NCBI RefSeq assembly: GCF_900155645.1
Contig: NZ_LT706985.1
Location: forward strand, 496,001-560,000
Direction: 5' to 3'
DNA from: Vaginimicrobium propionicum
Lineage (GTDB): Bacteria > Actinomycetota > Actinomycetes > Propionibacteriales > Propionibacteriaceae
DNA length: 64,000 nucleotides
A program made the translations under genes and the position numbers. This document shows positions 47,753 to 56,901 of this stretch, one piece after another (the stretch's first letter is position 1; each line of letters begins with the position of its first letter). A model generated the notes under the pieces. That model searched no databases, was not told the origin of the DNA, and was given only the letters and a program-made list of their open reading frames with translations.

Positions 47753-48784
47753 TTGAAAAGAAGAACTAACTCTAGGCATAGGTCATTCACCTCTCCAATA
47801 ATCGATTGCTCATCCCCGATTGACAAGCACGTTACCCGTGCCGCTAAGCGAGTCTTGGCTACCCTAGAAGCGCCGGTTAGCGTGGTCGGGTCAATCAATG
47901 CCGATTTGACTGTTGAAACACAGCGTCTACCCAAACCGGGCGAAACAGTTTTTGGTGGGCCGCTGGCCACTTTGCCAGGTGGCAAATCGGCTAACCAGGC
48001 TGTCACCTGCGCCCTGCTTGGTGCCGAGACTAAATTAATCGGAGCCCTTGGCACAGATGCCCATGGCGATTTACTTTTGAACTCACTCACCAAGGCAGGA
48101 GTCGAAATCACTGGTGTTCAGCGGCTAGCCGGATCTTCGGGGTCGACATTGATCACCGTAGATGAGGCCGGTGAGAACACCATCGTCTATTCTGCTGGCG
48201 CAAATACGCTTGTTGACGCCGAGTTCGTGCGATCCAGGGCACAGCTAATTACTAGCTCCAAGACACTTGGGTTGTGTTTAGAGGCTCCTGTGGATGCCGT
48301 CCATGAGGCTGCAAGGATTGCCAATGAAACCGGCGTTGAGGTGGTGTTGAATTATTCTCCAATAACCGCGCTGCCTGATTCGTTACTGAAATTGGTTGAC
48401 GTCCTGATTGTTAATGAGCATGAATTAGTGGCGTTGAGCGGTAGCCGGCTGGATGTGACTAACGTGTCGCAGCTTCAAACTAACCTAACCAAACTAGGTT
48501 TTAGACGGGTTGCTTTGACTATGGGTGCAAACGGTTCATTGATATTGGATAACGGCGAGGTGACGCGCATACCCGCCTTCACAGTAAAAACTGTAGACAC
48601 CACGGGTGCTGGAGACTCATATATGGGGTCGCTTTTGGCAGCCCTAGCCGCCGGGGCTTCGCTAGCTGATGGCGCTTGCTTGGCAGCTGCCGTTTCTGCC
48701 TTGGCTACCACTGGAGTTGGCGCCCAATCTTCTTATCACAGCGCTAAGCAAGTTCGAGACTTTTTGACAAAGTACGAAGTTTAA
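47753..48784 (+). CDS. PfkB-family sugar kinase (ribokinase-like)
   Basis: Ribokinase-type fold: VVGSINADLTVETQRLPKPGET, LPGGKSANQAV and LGTDAHGD at the N-terminus, then the PfkB signature TVDTTGAGDSYMGSLLAAL carrying the catalytic Asp. Most similar in pattern to ribokinase, though nucleoside or other pentose kinases cannot be excluded. The frame opens with TTG at 47753, giving about 40 residues more than usual before VVGSIN; internal TTG 47855 or GTG 47882 are plausible real starts. No sugar transporter or regulator is adjacent, so the substrate has no context support. Confidence 0.85.
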   Translation: MKRRTNSRHRSFTSPIIDCSSPIDKHVTRAAKRVLATLEAPVSVVGSINADLTVETQRLPKPGETVFGGPLATLPGGKSANQAVTCALLGAETKLIGALGTDAHGDLLLNSLTKAGVEITGVQRLAGSSGSTLITVDEAGENTIVYSAGANTLVDAEFVRSRAQLITSSKTLGLCLEAPVDAVHEAARIANETGVEVVLNYSPITALPDSLLKLVDVLIVNEHELVALSGSRLDVTNVSQLQTNLTKLGFRRVALTMGANGSLILDNGEVTRIPAFTVKTVDTTGAGDSYMGSLLAALAAGASLADGACLAAAVSALATTGVGAQSSYHSAKQVRDFLTKYEV

Positions 48785-49183
48785 CTCGTCCACGTCACCT
48801 TTTAGCTGCCCAAATCTAGGACAGCAGTATTTAATTTGAAGCGTGAAAATAACCGGATTCATGTCGAGGATTAACTAAAAACTATTCGGTCACATGACCA
48901 GATGAGACATAAAAGCAAGACAATGCAATATTTGACTATTTAAATTTGAGTAGAAAATAAAGCAGCATCCACTGATATTTAATGCCGCATAATCCGCAAG
49001 ACACCCCTAGCCACTGTTTCCTAGCACGCTTAGAAACTGATTGGAGTGTGTCTAAGGCTTTGTGAGCCAACAAACAAGAGTAAAACAGCTGCATTACTAA
49101 ATCTAAATTCTACTCACCATTTGAATGTAATGATTTGTCGTTATCTCGTTAAATTATCGGAGAACTTTTGATAAGTTGACAAC
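48785..49183. other. 399-base intergenic region before the urease island
   Basis: AT-rich, with no convincing open frame or RNA gene. A dyad GGTCA-CA-TGACC lies at 48888-48899 and could be an operator. I could not find a convincing -35/-10 pair. The promoter of the EamA-type gene at 49184 must lie here. Confidence 0.4.
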
Positions 49184-50383
49184 GTGTTAGCTAGTACAAC
49201 TGTGGGGAAAAATGTTCCATCCCCCGTTAAACATGTCAGCCACGGCAAGGCTGTTTTAGTACTTCTGGTCGGTACTCTATTCTTGTCTGGTACTCCACTT
49301 TGGGTAAAAGCAGCCAATATGGATCCAGCCACTCAAGCTTGGCTTCGAGTCATCCTCGGTTTCTTATGCCTACTACCTTTCGGCATCATGGAAATCCGCA
49401 AAAAGCAAGCACTGCCTAAACAAGGCATCATCCTGGCGGTAATCTCCGGTCTGTTCCTAGGCGTCGACTTCACCGCCTGGAACTACTCAATCTTCCTGAT
49501 TGGCTCTGGTGTGGCCGCAATTCTGCTTAACCTGCAGGTTGTTATCGTGCCAATGCTTACCGCGATTATCGACAAGTTCCGTCTGCCACGCTCTTTCGCC
49601 TTTGTGCTGCCAATCATGATTGTCGGCGTGTTATTCACTGGCGGTGTTTTCGAGAGCGCAGGCGAAGGCTTTGTCGGTCCCGAAACCATTTCAATTTTTG
49701 GAATCGAACTCAAGACGGCGGTCTTGGGTACGGCCTTCGGTTTGACATCCGGTATCTGCTATTCGTGCTACCTGTACTTCTCGCGCAAGGCCAGCACTAC
49801 AGCGCCACGCAAGGATCTCTACGTTCAGCCAATGATGTACACCATGCTCGCGCAATCGGTATTCCCGACTATCTGGATGTTCACTGGCGGCAACGGCTTT
49901 AACGTCACCCACGGTGTGATGACGAAGAACGCTGACGGCGTCATGGTGCTACCAAACATGCAAAACGGTATCAGTATCTCTGACGCGACCATGATGGGTG
50001 ACCCCGTAAACATGGGGAACTGGATTAACCTGATCATCCTGATTGTTATTGGTCAGGCTGCTGCTTGGACGATGGTGCAGTTCGGTTCGGTATGGCTTGA
50101 TCCGACCCTGTCTGCCGGCATCCTGTTGCTGTCGCCGGTTACCTCAGTTATCATTGCTGGCCCACTATTTGCTGAGTGGCCTTCTGCCCTGCAGTGGTTG
50201 GGTGTCGTCCTAATTTTGGGTTGCGTGGCATACCAGAACGGGTTGATACAGATAGTTATCTCGAAGATAACGGGTAAACCGCTTGCTAAGGATGAATATG
50301 CTGAAAGCGAAGATACGCCCGCCAGCGACGAGAAAACTGAGGCTGCCCCAATAGCTGAGGGCAAGAACAACTCACAAAGTTAA
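49184..50383 (+). CDS. EamA/DMT-family transporter at head of urease locus
   Basis: 399 residues with about ten membrane helices in the two-fold EamA (DMT) arrangement (AVLVLLVGTLFLSGTPLWV start, WLRVILGFLCLLPFG, and repeated in the second half ending LLLSPVTSVIIAGPLFAEWP). A hydrophilic loop of about 55 residues between helices 6 and 7 and a charged tail of about 35 residues are unusual additions. It lies 160 bases before ureA on the same strand and shares the C-ending, highly expressed codon style of ureABC. Candidate substrates include urea-cycle or amino compounds, but the family is too broad to say. GTG start. Confidence 0.8.
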   Translation: MLASTTVGKNVPSPVKHVSHGKAVLVLLVGTLFLSGTPLWVKAANMDPATQAWLRVILGFLCLLPFGIMEIRKKQALPKQGIILAVISGLFLGVDFTAWNYSIFLIGSGVAAILLNLQVVIVPMLTAIIDKFRLPRSFAFVLPIMIVGVLFTGGVFESAGEGFVGPETISIFGIELKTAVLGTAFGLTSGICYSCYLYFSRKASTTAPRKDLYVQPMMYTMLAQSVFPTIWMFTGGNGFNVTHGVMTKNADGVMVLPNMQNGISISDATMMGDPVNMGNWINLIILIVIGQAAAWTMVQFGSVWLDPTLSAGILLLSPVTSVIIAGPLFAEWPSALQWLGVVLILGCVAYQNGLIQIVISKITGKPLAKDEYAESEDTPASDEKTEAAPIAEGKNNSQS

Positions 50384-50424
50384 TCGCCAAGCTTCCTGAC
50401 GTTCGCTAAACGTTAAAAGCACTC

Positions 50425-50472
50425 GAGATACGCGAAAGTGCGAGTACCAAAATTCTCCTTTTCGCGTATCTC
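50425..50472. promoter_or_regulatory. 13-bp inverted repeat upstream of ureA
   Basis: gagatacgcgaaa at 50425-50437 and its exact complement tttcgcgtatctc at 50460-50472 are separated by 22 bases. It lies between the EamA-type gene and ureA. There is no T-run after it, so it may be an operator or an RNA stem rather than a simple terminator. Confidence 0.5.
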
Positions 50473-50543
50473 ACTACAACGAAATAGATCTAGTGCAAGG
50501 GCTTAAAACGCCCTGCATAGATAAAACAAAATGGAGGATTTTC

Positions 50544-50846
<303 letters not shown>

Positions 50847-50867
50847 CTGAAAAGAGAATTAACAATC

Positions 50868-51176
50868 ATGATTCCAGGTGAATATTTACTACAAGATGAG
50901 CCGGTCATGCAGAATGCAGATCGTGAGGCGATTACCCTCGAGGTAACCAATACTGGCGACCGCCCGGTGCAAGTTGGTTCACACTTCCACTTCGCAGAGG
51001 CTAATAGCGAGCTTGACTTCGACCGCAAGGCGGCACTTGGTAAGCGTCTTGATATTCCTGCAGGCACAGCGGTCAGGCTAGAGCCTGGTGATTCTAGAAC
51101 TGTCAACCTCGTTGACTTCGGTGGTAAGCGTGAGGTTTATGGCTTCAATGGCAAGGTAAACGGCAAGGTTGACTAG
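50868..51176 (+). CDS. ureB: Urease beta subunit
   Basis: 102 residues, standard UreB length: [53 protein letters not shown] and VEL-type strand [15 protein letters not shown]. These are the conserved blocks of the family. Lies 21 bases after ureA and 89 bases before ureC. An intercistronic hairpin follows. Confidence 0.97.
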   Translation: MIPGEYLLQDEPVMQNADREAITLEVTNTGDRPVQVGSHFHFAEANSELDFDRKAALGKRLDIPAGTAVRLEPGDSRTVNLVDFGGKREVYGFNGKVNGKVD

Positions 51177-51206
51177 GCACAGGGCGTAAAGACTGACTAG
51201 CAATCA

Positions 51207-51226
51207 GACCTAACGAGTTTTAGGTC
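51207..51226 (+). other. Hairpin between ureB and ureC
   Basis: gacctaa (51207-51213) and ttaggtc (51220-51226) form a 7-bp stem with a 6-base loop, about 40 bases before the ureC start. It has no T-run. A processing or mRNA-stability element would be the simplest guess. Confidence 0.4.
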
Positions 51227-51265
51227 AATAACTCATAAGCGAAAATACTTTATTAGGAGAAGATA

Positions 51266-52987
51266 ATGGCGTTCGAAATGGCACGACGCGCGTACGTTGA
51301 GCTGAACGGCCCAACAGTGGGCGACGGCATTCGACTTGCTGATACTAACTTGATTGCCCGCGTGGAGAAGGACTACCTGACTCCGGGCGAAGAAGTCTCA
51401 TTTGGCGGTGGCAAAGTTATCCGCGACGGCATGGGGCAAGACGGTCGTTCGGTTTCGTCCGATGACGTGGTTGATTTGGTCATTACCAGCGCGACAATCA
51501 TTGACTACACCGGCATCTACAAGGCTGATATCGGCGTTAAAGACGGCAAGATTTTCAAGATTGGCCAAGCCGGCAACCCAGATACTCAAGATAATGTTGA
51601 CATCAGGGTGGGTGTGTCCACCGAGGTCATCGGCGGCGCAGGATTAATCGTCACCGCAGGTGGAATCGATACCCACATTCACTATATCTCCCCTGACCAG
51701 ATGGAAGCCGCTCTAGACAACGGCATCACCACACATATTGGTGGCGGCACTGGTCCGGTGGATTCAACGAATGCCACCACTGTCACGGCCGGCCCCACTA
51801 ACCTGCGTCATATGATTCAGGCCTCTGAGAGTTTCCCAATTAACGTGGGCTTCTTGGGCAAGGGGCACGCTGCCGCACCAGATCCGCTTCGTGAGCAAAT
51901 CTTGGCCGGTGCTATTGGTCTAAAGATTCACGAGGACTGGGGCGCAACTGCAAATGTGATTGACCAGGCCTTGGCTGTGGCTGACGAGATGGATTTCCAG
52001 GTTGCTATTCACACTGACACCCTTAATGAGGGCGGCTTTGCTGATAACACCATTGCGGCGTTCAAGAACCGCGTCATCCACACTTTCCACACTGAGGGTG
52101 CTGGCGGTGGCCACGCCCCCGATATTTTGAAGGTTGCTGGCCTACCGAACGTGTTGCCGGCCTCTACTAACCCGACGCTGCCCTACACCATTAACACTAT
52201 GGACGAGCACCTCGACATGATTATGGTGTGCCACCACTTGAATCCAGACCTGCCGGAGGATGTGGCTTTCGCTGATTCACGTATCCGTAAGGAAACCATC
52301 GCTGCTGAAGACGTGCTGCATGATATGGGCATCATGTCGATCACTTCCTCTGACTCGCAGGCTATGGGTCGTGTCGGTGAGGTTGTAACCCGCACTTGGC
52401 AGGTTGCTCACCGCATGAAGGAACAATTCGGTTCTCTAGCTGGAGACTCGGAAGGCAATGATAATGAGCGCATCAAGCGCTATGTCGCCAAGTACACCAT
52501 CAACCCCGCCATTGCGACGGGTATCAGCCATGCGGTTGGTTCGGTTGAAGAAGGAAAGCTAGCTGACCTGGTTATCTGGGAACCGGCCTACTTTGGTGTC
52601 AAGCCGAAGATGGTATTGAAGAATGGTTATGTGGTGCGCTCAGTTATGGGTGACTGCAACGCCTCCATTCCGACCCCACAGCCTAGGACGATGCGTTATT
52701 CTTACGCTGCTCGTGGCGTGCTGGCAGCCAAGGTTTCTGCAACCTTCTTGCCAACTGCCGCTTTGAATGCTGGCCTGGAAGACGAGTTGCGCGCCGATGG
52801 CATGAACCGTCTATTCATTGAGGCGAAGAATATGCGCAATATCTCAAAGGCAGATATGAAGCACAACTCCGCTACCCCGAATATCGAGGTTGACCCACAA
52901 ACCTACCAGGTGCGGGTTGACGGCAAGCTGATTACTTCTAAACCAGCTTCCACATTGCCGATGGCTCAGCGTTACTTCCTCTTCTAA
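51266..52987 (+). CDS. ureC: Urease alpha subunit (catalytic)
   Basis: 573 residues, amidohydrolase-superfamily Ni2 enzyme converting urea to ammonia and carbamate. All active-site blocks are present: [12 protein letters not shown] (two His ligands), GLKIHEDWG (carbamylated Lys), [28 protein letters not shown] (two His ligands), MVCHHLNP (flap Cys and His) and [12 protein letters not shown] (Asp ligand). The enzyme should be active if matured. The ATG has GGAGAAG upstream. Codon choice is strongly C/G-ending, suggesting high expression. Confidence 0.98.
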   Translation: MAFEMARRAYVELNGPTVGDGIRLADTNLIARVEKDYLTPGEEVSFGGGKVIRDGMGQDGRSVSSDDVVDLVITSATIIDYTGIYKADIGVKDGKIFKIGQAGNPDTQDNVDIRVGVSTEVIGGAGLIVTAGGIDTHIHYISPDQMEAALDNGITTHIGGGTGPVDSTNATTVTAGPTNLRHMIQASESFPINVGFLGKGHAAAPDPLREQILAGAIGLKIHEDWGATANVIDQALAVADEMDFQVAIHTDTLNEGGFADNTIAAFKNRVIHTFHTEGAGGGHAPDILKVAGLPNVLPASTNPTLPYTINTMDEHLDMIMVCHHLNPDLPEDVAFADSRIRKETIAAEDVLHDMGIMSITSSDSQAMGRVGEVVTRTWQVAHRMKEQFGSLAGDSEGNDNERIKRYVAKYTINPAIATGISHAVGSVEEGKLADLVIWEPAYFGVKPKMVLKNGYVVRSVMGDCNASIPTPQPRTMRYSYAARGVLAAKVSATFLPTAALNAGLEDELRADGMNRLFIEAKNMRNISKADMKHNSATPNIEVDPQTYQVRVDGKLITSKPASTLPMAQRYFLF

Positions 52988-53010
52988 ATTAGAAGAAAAA
53001 TAACCCTAGT

Positions 53011-53042
53011 TGGGGGATCGCCATTTTGCTGGCGATCCCCCA
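53011..53042. terminator. Perfect 13-bp hairpin after ureC
   Basis: tgggggatcgcca (53011-53023) and tggcgatccccca (53030-53042) are exact complements around a 6-base loop. It lies 23 bases after the ureC stop. The downstream sequence (cattggtg) has no T-run, so it may be a processing/stability structure or partial terminator separating highly expressed ureABC from the accessory genes. Confidence 0.55.
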
Positions 53043-53132
53043 CATTGGTGCTAAAAGCTTGTTGACGTAGTCAGTAGATGGCACAAATTCATTGGGACGC
53101 GAGAAAGTTAAGTCTTCATTCCACTGTTTAAT

Positions 53133-53156
53133 TGAATGATTAGTAAAATGAATGAT
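53133..53156. repeat. TGAATGAT direct repeat upstream of ureE
   Basis: tgaatgat occurs at 53133-53140 and 53149-53156, starts 16 bases apart, about 110 bases before the ureE start. Tandem half-sites one and a half helical turns apart could bind a response regulator, though chance cannot be excluded in AT-rich DNA. Confidence 0.35.
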
Positions 53157-53216
53157 AACCTTGTTTATTCAGCATCATGGTGATGTGTAACCCGATAATG
53201 GCTCTAACAACAGCCG

Positions 53217-53239
53217 ATGCCGAATAAAAGAATCGGCAT
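53217..53239 (+). other. Stem-loop in ureE leader
   Basis: atgccga (53217-53223) pairs with tcggcat (53233-53239) around a 9-base loop, 23 bases before the ureE start. No T-run follows. It may affect access to the ureE ribosome site. Confidence 0.4.
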
Positions 53240-53262
53240 GTCGCCAACTAAGAAAGAAAGAC

Positions 53263-53739
53263 ATGACTATATCTAAGATTCTAGGTAACGTTACTGAACT
53301 GTCTGACACCGAGCGCGAAAAGCTACAGGTTGATTACGTTCTTTTCGATAACGAGTCACGCCTGAAGAGAGTGCAGCGCGCTCGAAGCGAATCCGGACGT
53401 GAGATTCCAATAAAATTAAAGGCAGGATTTCGCGAACTAAAAGATGGAGACATCTTGGTTCGCGACGGCAACGAGGCGATCGTAGCCAAGATAAAACCAA
53501 CTGACGTATTAGTTATCAAACCGCGCACCATCCGCGAAATGGGTGTGGTTGCTCATACTCTCGGGAACCGCCACATGCAGGCGCAATTCTTCGATGTGGA
53601 TAGCCAATTCTCAGCACCAGTAATGGTGGTACGTTACGACCACACTGTTGAGCACTATCTGGATCACGTCAAGGTTGACTACGAACGCGGCAATTACGTA
53701 ATGCCAGAAGCTTTCCGTCATGCTGAACACACCCACTGA
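53263..53739 (+). CDS. ureE: UreE urease accessory nickel metallochaperone
   Basis: 158 residues. N-terminal peptide-binding domain (RVQRARSESGREIPIKLK, DGDILVRDG) and C-terminal metal-binding domain (HTLGNRHMQAQF, VVRYDHTVEHYLDHVKVDY). It ends with a short His-containing tail AEHTH. Delivers Ni(II) to the UreFGD-apourease complex. Its stop lies 20 bases into ureF. A long 275-base gap separates it from ureC. Confidence 0.94.
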   Translation: MTISKILGNVTELSDTEREKLQVDYVLFDNESRLKRVQRARSESGREIPIKLKAGFRELKDGDILVRDGNEAIVAKIKPTDVLVIKPRTIREMGVVAHTLGNRHMQAQFFDVDSQFSAPVMVVRYDHTVEHYLDHVKVDYERGNYVMPEAFRHAEHTH

Positions 53740-54439
53740 TTTTCATCGCAAACTGGTAACTTGGCACCTTACCGATTCTGCGCTTCCAACGGGTGGGTTC
53801 GCCCATTCCGCTGGCCTAGAAACATTCGTTCAAGATGAAAGAGTGCACGACCCAAATACCTTTTCAAAATGGTTACACGGTTACCTCAGGCAAGCCAGCT
53901 TCAATGATGCGCTAGCTGTCAAGTGCGCTGTGCAGTTGCATGAAAACGAATTGAATGATGAGGGAAAGCTCAAAGCGCTACGCGATTTAGACGCCTTACT
54001 TCATGCTTGCCAAGCACCAAAACAGGTACGAGCTTCGATGAATTCAATGGGGCGAAGAATGGCTAAGATTGCTTCTTTCATTGCACCAGAAGATTTCTTA
54101 GTCACCCAGTATGCGCAAGCTACTAACGCTCATCTGATGCACGGCAATCCGGGAATTGCTTCTGGACTAGCGTTGGCCGCATCTAACGTAAGTATGCATG
54201 ACGCGGTTTCGGCTTATCTTATGCAGATGGCTAATTCGATCACCCAAAACGCTATCCGCGCCATACCACTAGGCCAAGACGCCGGCCAGCAAATTCTTGT
54301 CGGTGCATACCCGATTATTGAGAAAGCAACCCAGATGACAATAAGTCACGATGTCAGCGATTTGGGCTGTGTTGCTCCCCAGTTAGAGATTGCACAAATG
54401 GCACATGAAGATCTTCGATCACGAATGTTCATGTCATAA
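53720..54439 (+). CDS. ureF: UreF urease accessory protein
   Basis: 239 residues, all-alpha. TDSALPTGGFAHSAGLETFVQ is the family signature, with helical repeats down to a C-terminal region near ISHDVSDLGCVAPQLEIAQM. UreF bridges UreG and UreD on the apoenzyme and gates GTP hydrolysis. Overlaps ureE by 20 bases, indicating coupled translation, and precedes ureG by 56 bases. Confidence 0.94.
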   Translation: MLNTPTDFHRKLVTWHLTDSALPTGGFAHSAGLETFVQDERVHDPNTFSKWLHGYLRQASFNDALAVKCAVQLHENELNDEGKLKALRDLDALLHACQAPKQVRASMNSMGRRMAKIASFIAPEDFLVTQYAQATNAHLMHGNPGIASGLALAASNVSMHDAVSAYLMQMANSITQNAIRAIPLGQDAGQQILVGAYPIIEKATQMTISHDVSDLGCVAPQLEIAQMAHEDLRSRMFMS

Positions 54440-54495
54440 AGCATGCATTTTACGAAATTAGATAGATTATTTTTGAAACGAGAAAAGGAATAGAA

Positions 54496-55107
54496 ATGAC
54501 TGCAATCAAAGTTGGCGTTGGCGGCCCGGTAGGGTCTGGCAAGACCGCGCTAATCGAGCGAGTCACTCGTGCCCTAGACGGTCAAGTCTCTATGGCAGCG
54601 ATCACTAATGATATTTACACCACGGAAGACGCCAAGATTCTAGCTCGCGATAGTGTGCTACCAGTCGAACGGATTATCGGTGTTGAAACTGGCGGATGCC
54701 CGCACACTGCAATTCGTGAAGACACCTCAATGAACGACGCTGCTTACCAGGAACTAATTAAGCGTTTCCCAGATTTGGAATTGGTTTTCATTGAATCAGG
54801 CGGCGATAATTTATCAGCTACGTTCAGCCCCGAATTGGTGGACTTCTCGATTTACATCATTGATGTCGCCCAAGGTGAGAAGATCCCACGCAAAGCAGGC
54901 CAAGGGATGATTAAATCGGATCTTTTCATTATCAACAAGACAGATCTTGCCCCGCATGTTGGCGCTGACCTCAATGTCATGGTTGAAGATTCGAAGGTAT
55001 TCCGCAAAGATAAGCCTTTCGTGCTGACAGATCTCAAAACAGACGAAGGGTTAGAGGGCGTTCTCGACTGGATTCGCCATGAAGTGTTAATGCAGGATCT
55101 TGTCTAA
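54496..55107 (+). CDS. ureG: UreG urease accessory GTPase
   Basis: 203 residues, SIMIBI-class GTPase: P-loop [44 protein letters not shown] (conserved CPH nickel site), [19 protein letters not shown] and the NKTD base motif [13 protein letters not shown] hydrolysis drives nickel transfer to UreC. ATG after an AAAGGA-type site. Its stop overlaps the ureD start by one base (TAATG). Confidence 0.97.
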   Translation: MTAIKVGVGGPVGSGKTALIERVTRALDGQVSMAAITNDIYTTEDAKILARDSVLPVERIIGVETGGCPHTAIREDTSMNDAAYQELIKRFPDLELVFIESGGDNLSATFSPELVDFSIYIIDVAQGEKIPRKAGQGMIKSDLFIINKTDLAPHVGADLNVMVEDSKVFRKDKPFVLTDLKTDEGLEGVLDWIRHEVLMQDLV

Positions 55108-55982
55108 TGCAAATTCCTAGTGGAATCTTTATCCACAATCCACCACACGAAGAAATTGGTGTTTTAGATCTGGGCGTGGCGATAAGCGGCGGAAAGTCTA
55201 TCGCCACGCGCCAGTATCACACCAGAGCAATGAAGATAATTCGCCCCCATTATCTTGACGATTCGGGGCAAGTTTTTTACATTATCGCCAACCCTGGCGG
55301 TGGCTATTTGGGTGGCGACGCTTACCGAATGAATATCAGCGTTGCCGAAGGTGCGTCTCTCTTATTGACAGATCAATCAGCAACCAAGGTGTACCGTACT
55401 CCAGAAGATTTCGTGGTGCAAAATATCAGCTTTAAGGTTGAGGCTGGTGCGGTATTTGAGTACATTCCAAACCAGTTGATTTTGTATCGTGATGCTGATT
55501 TTCGCCAACAGATAACCGCAGATGTCTCCCCCACTGGTTCGCTTTTCATGACGGACATCATTACCCCAGGGTGGTCTCCTGATGGCGAACTGTTTAGCTA
55601 TAAGCAGGCAAGGCTACGTAATGAGATAACTGTTGGCGATGAATTAGCGCTAGTTGACAATTTGCGCATTAATCCGCTGCTGAGCGAGTTTGGCGAAGAT
55701 AAGGATTTTTTCATGGCTGGACGTACTCACGTTGCAACAGCCATCTGTTTTGACCCCGGTATTGACTCGGAATTGATCGACGAGATAAAAGCAATTATCA
55801 AGACTCGCTGTGAGGCTAATCAAGACATGGTGGGTGCGCTTAGCGAGTGTGACCGCCCTGGTTTTATGTTGCGTGCTCTTGGCAGTCGAACTGAGGATTT
55901 ACACAACCTGATGCTTGCAGCCGCGAATCATGTGCGAAAGAAATTACGTGGACAAGGCAAAATAAACCTTCGTCAATACTGA
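55107..55982 (+). CDS. ureD: UreD urease accessory scaffold
   Basis: 291 residues of the UreD/UreH family: ANPGGGYLGGDAYRM, LLLTDQSATKVYRT, FEYIPNQLILYRDADFRQ, TDIITPGWSPDGELF and a C-terminal AANHVRKKL. It binds apourease and provides the nickel tunnel with UreF. Last of ureEFGD, one-base overlap with ureG. Five bases separate its stop from the convergent regulator gene. Confidence 0.94.
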   Translation: MQIPSGIFIHNPPHEEIGVLDLGVAISGGKSIATRQYHTRAMKIIRPHYLDDSGQVFYIIANPGGGYLGGDAYRMNISVAEGASLLLTDQSATKVYRTPEDFVVQNISFKVEAGAVFEYIPNQLILYRDADFRQQITADVSPTGSLFMTDIITPGWSPDGELFSYKQARLRNEITVGDELALVDNLRINPLLSEFGEDKDFFMAGRTHVATAICFDPGIDSELIDEIKAIIKTRCEANQDMVGALSECDRPGFMLRALGSRTEDLHNLMLAAANHVRKKLRGQGKINLRQY

Positions 55983-55987
55983 CGGTC

Positions 55988-56293
55988 CTAAATTTCGTGA
56001 GTAGCGCCCATCCAGTGCAGTAAGTTATGGACGTCATCATCAGCGATGGCGTATTTTATGCTGCGACCCTGCCTGGCAGATTTTACGGTTCCCACTCTTT
56101 CCATCGCACGAAGTGAGGCCGACACTGTCGCCATTCTTAGACCAGCAGCATCGGCAAGCTCGCCTACTGTGTACACGTACTGACCGGCAAAATGGATTGC
56201 AGTCAAGAGTTTAAGCCTGGTTGGATCCCCAAGAATTTTGAATGTTTTTGACCGTCTTTCAGCCAAGATCAGATTATCTGACAGCTCTGCCAT
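55988..56293 (-). CDS. ArsR/SmtB-family regulator, candidate nickel sensor
   Basis: 101 residues from ATG 56293 (AGGAG upstream; the frame opens 20 codons earlier). Winged helix-turn-helix: TFKILGDPTRLKLLTAI, VGELADAAGLRMATVSASLRAMERVG, RQGRSIKYAIAD. The C-terminal helix DDDVHNLLHWMGATHEI is rich in Asp and His where NmtR-type Ni/Co sensors carry their ligands. No cysteine pair of the classic arsenite type is visible. It lies between ureD and the nickel-type transporter and may repress either or both. Metal specificity is inferred. Confidence 0.82.
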   Translation of the reverse strand: MAELSDNLILAERRSKTFKILGDPTRLKLLTAIHFAGQYVYTVGELADAAGLRMATVSASLRAMERVGTVKSARQGRSIKYAIADDDVHNLLHWMGATHEI

Positions 56294-56366
56294 TGATTTT
56301 CTCCTAGCTTTGATAAGAGATTTTGGCGAACGAAACCGCCTGCCTACCGACAAACAACTAGTAGAG

Positions 56367-56408
56367 CCCCTAGCAACCAGGATTTAGGTAGCCATCAGCT
56401 GCTAGGGG
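56367..56408. promoter_or_regulatory. Inverted repeat upstream of the ArsR-type gene
   Basis: cccctagca (56367-56375) and tgctagggg (56400-56408) are exact complements 24 bases apart, between the small membrane protein gene and the regulator. There is no T-run, so it could be a self-operator or an intercistronic stem. A related motif occurs near the nik promoter (see findings). Confidence 0.42.
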
Positions 56409-56466
56409 TTTACTTTTACAAAATGCACAATGCAGCGGTTCAATAAACCGCCACACCGCTCAAAAA

Positions 56467-56664
56467 TTACTGAGTTGGTTGGCTAGGCTGGTTAGCGTCA
56501 TTGGCCACTAGCACTGTCAAAATAGTGCACAACACAGTCTGAATAATGGTGAAAGCGGTGTTCCAGCCAACCTGCCCAGTCTGGAAGTTGTGGGATGCTG
56601 CAAAAATTCCCATCAAGATTGCGACCAGGGCAAAACTCAAAATTACCTGCCGAGTACGTGACAT
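56467..56664 (-). CDS. Small two-helix membrane protein, unknown function
   Basis: 65 residues with a good GGAGG site six bases before the ATG, so it is likely translated. Two hydrophobic stretches (VILSFALVAILMGIFAA and FTIIQTVLCTILTVLVA) surround a short loop with NFQTGQVGW, then a polar Gln/Pro/Asn tail. I do not recognise a family. It lies downstream of the transporter genes and upstream of the regulator on the same strand, so a role in metal transport is possible but only from context. Confidence 0.7.
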   Translation of the reverse strand: MSRTRQVILSFALVAILMGIFAASHNFQTGQVGWNTAFTIIQTVLCTILTVLVANDANQPSQPTQ

Positions 56665-56901
56665 TTGATTTCCTCCACGAAACTAAACTACAAATATTAT
56701 TATCTCGGTTTAAAGAAGAAAATGTGGTATTGCGCCGAGAATACGTTTCCCTTCTTCCAAATTACAGCCTAGTAAGCATTGACGCGATTATAGACGCTGA
56801 CAACCCAGTTTTGCCAGTATCACCAGTTTTATGGCAGCTGTTGCCACCATGCCAAGTTAAAAAAACTTTTTTATTGATTTTCTGAATTCAGATATGCCTA
56901 T

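Noticed and set aside
48785-49183. Possible guanidine or other riboswitch before the EamA-type gene
   Set aside because: Position next to a transporter/urease locus is suggestive, but I see none of the conserved motifs of a known class.
50495-50520. agggc/gccct hairpin before ureA as terminator
   Set aside because: Only 5 bp of stem and no T-run; too weak to annotate.
56595-56885. 96-codon open frame on + strand overlapping the small membrane protein
   Set aside because: No ribosome site, no family, and it conflicts with the better-supported 65-codon gene on the minus strand.
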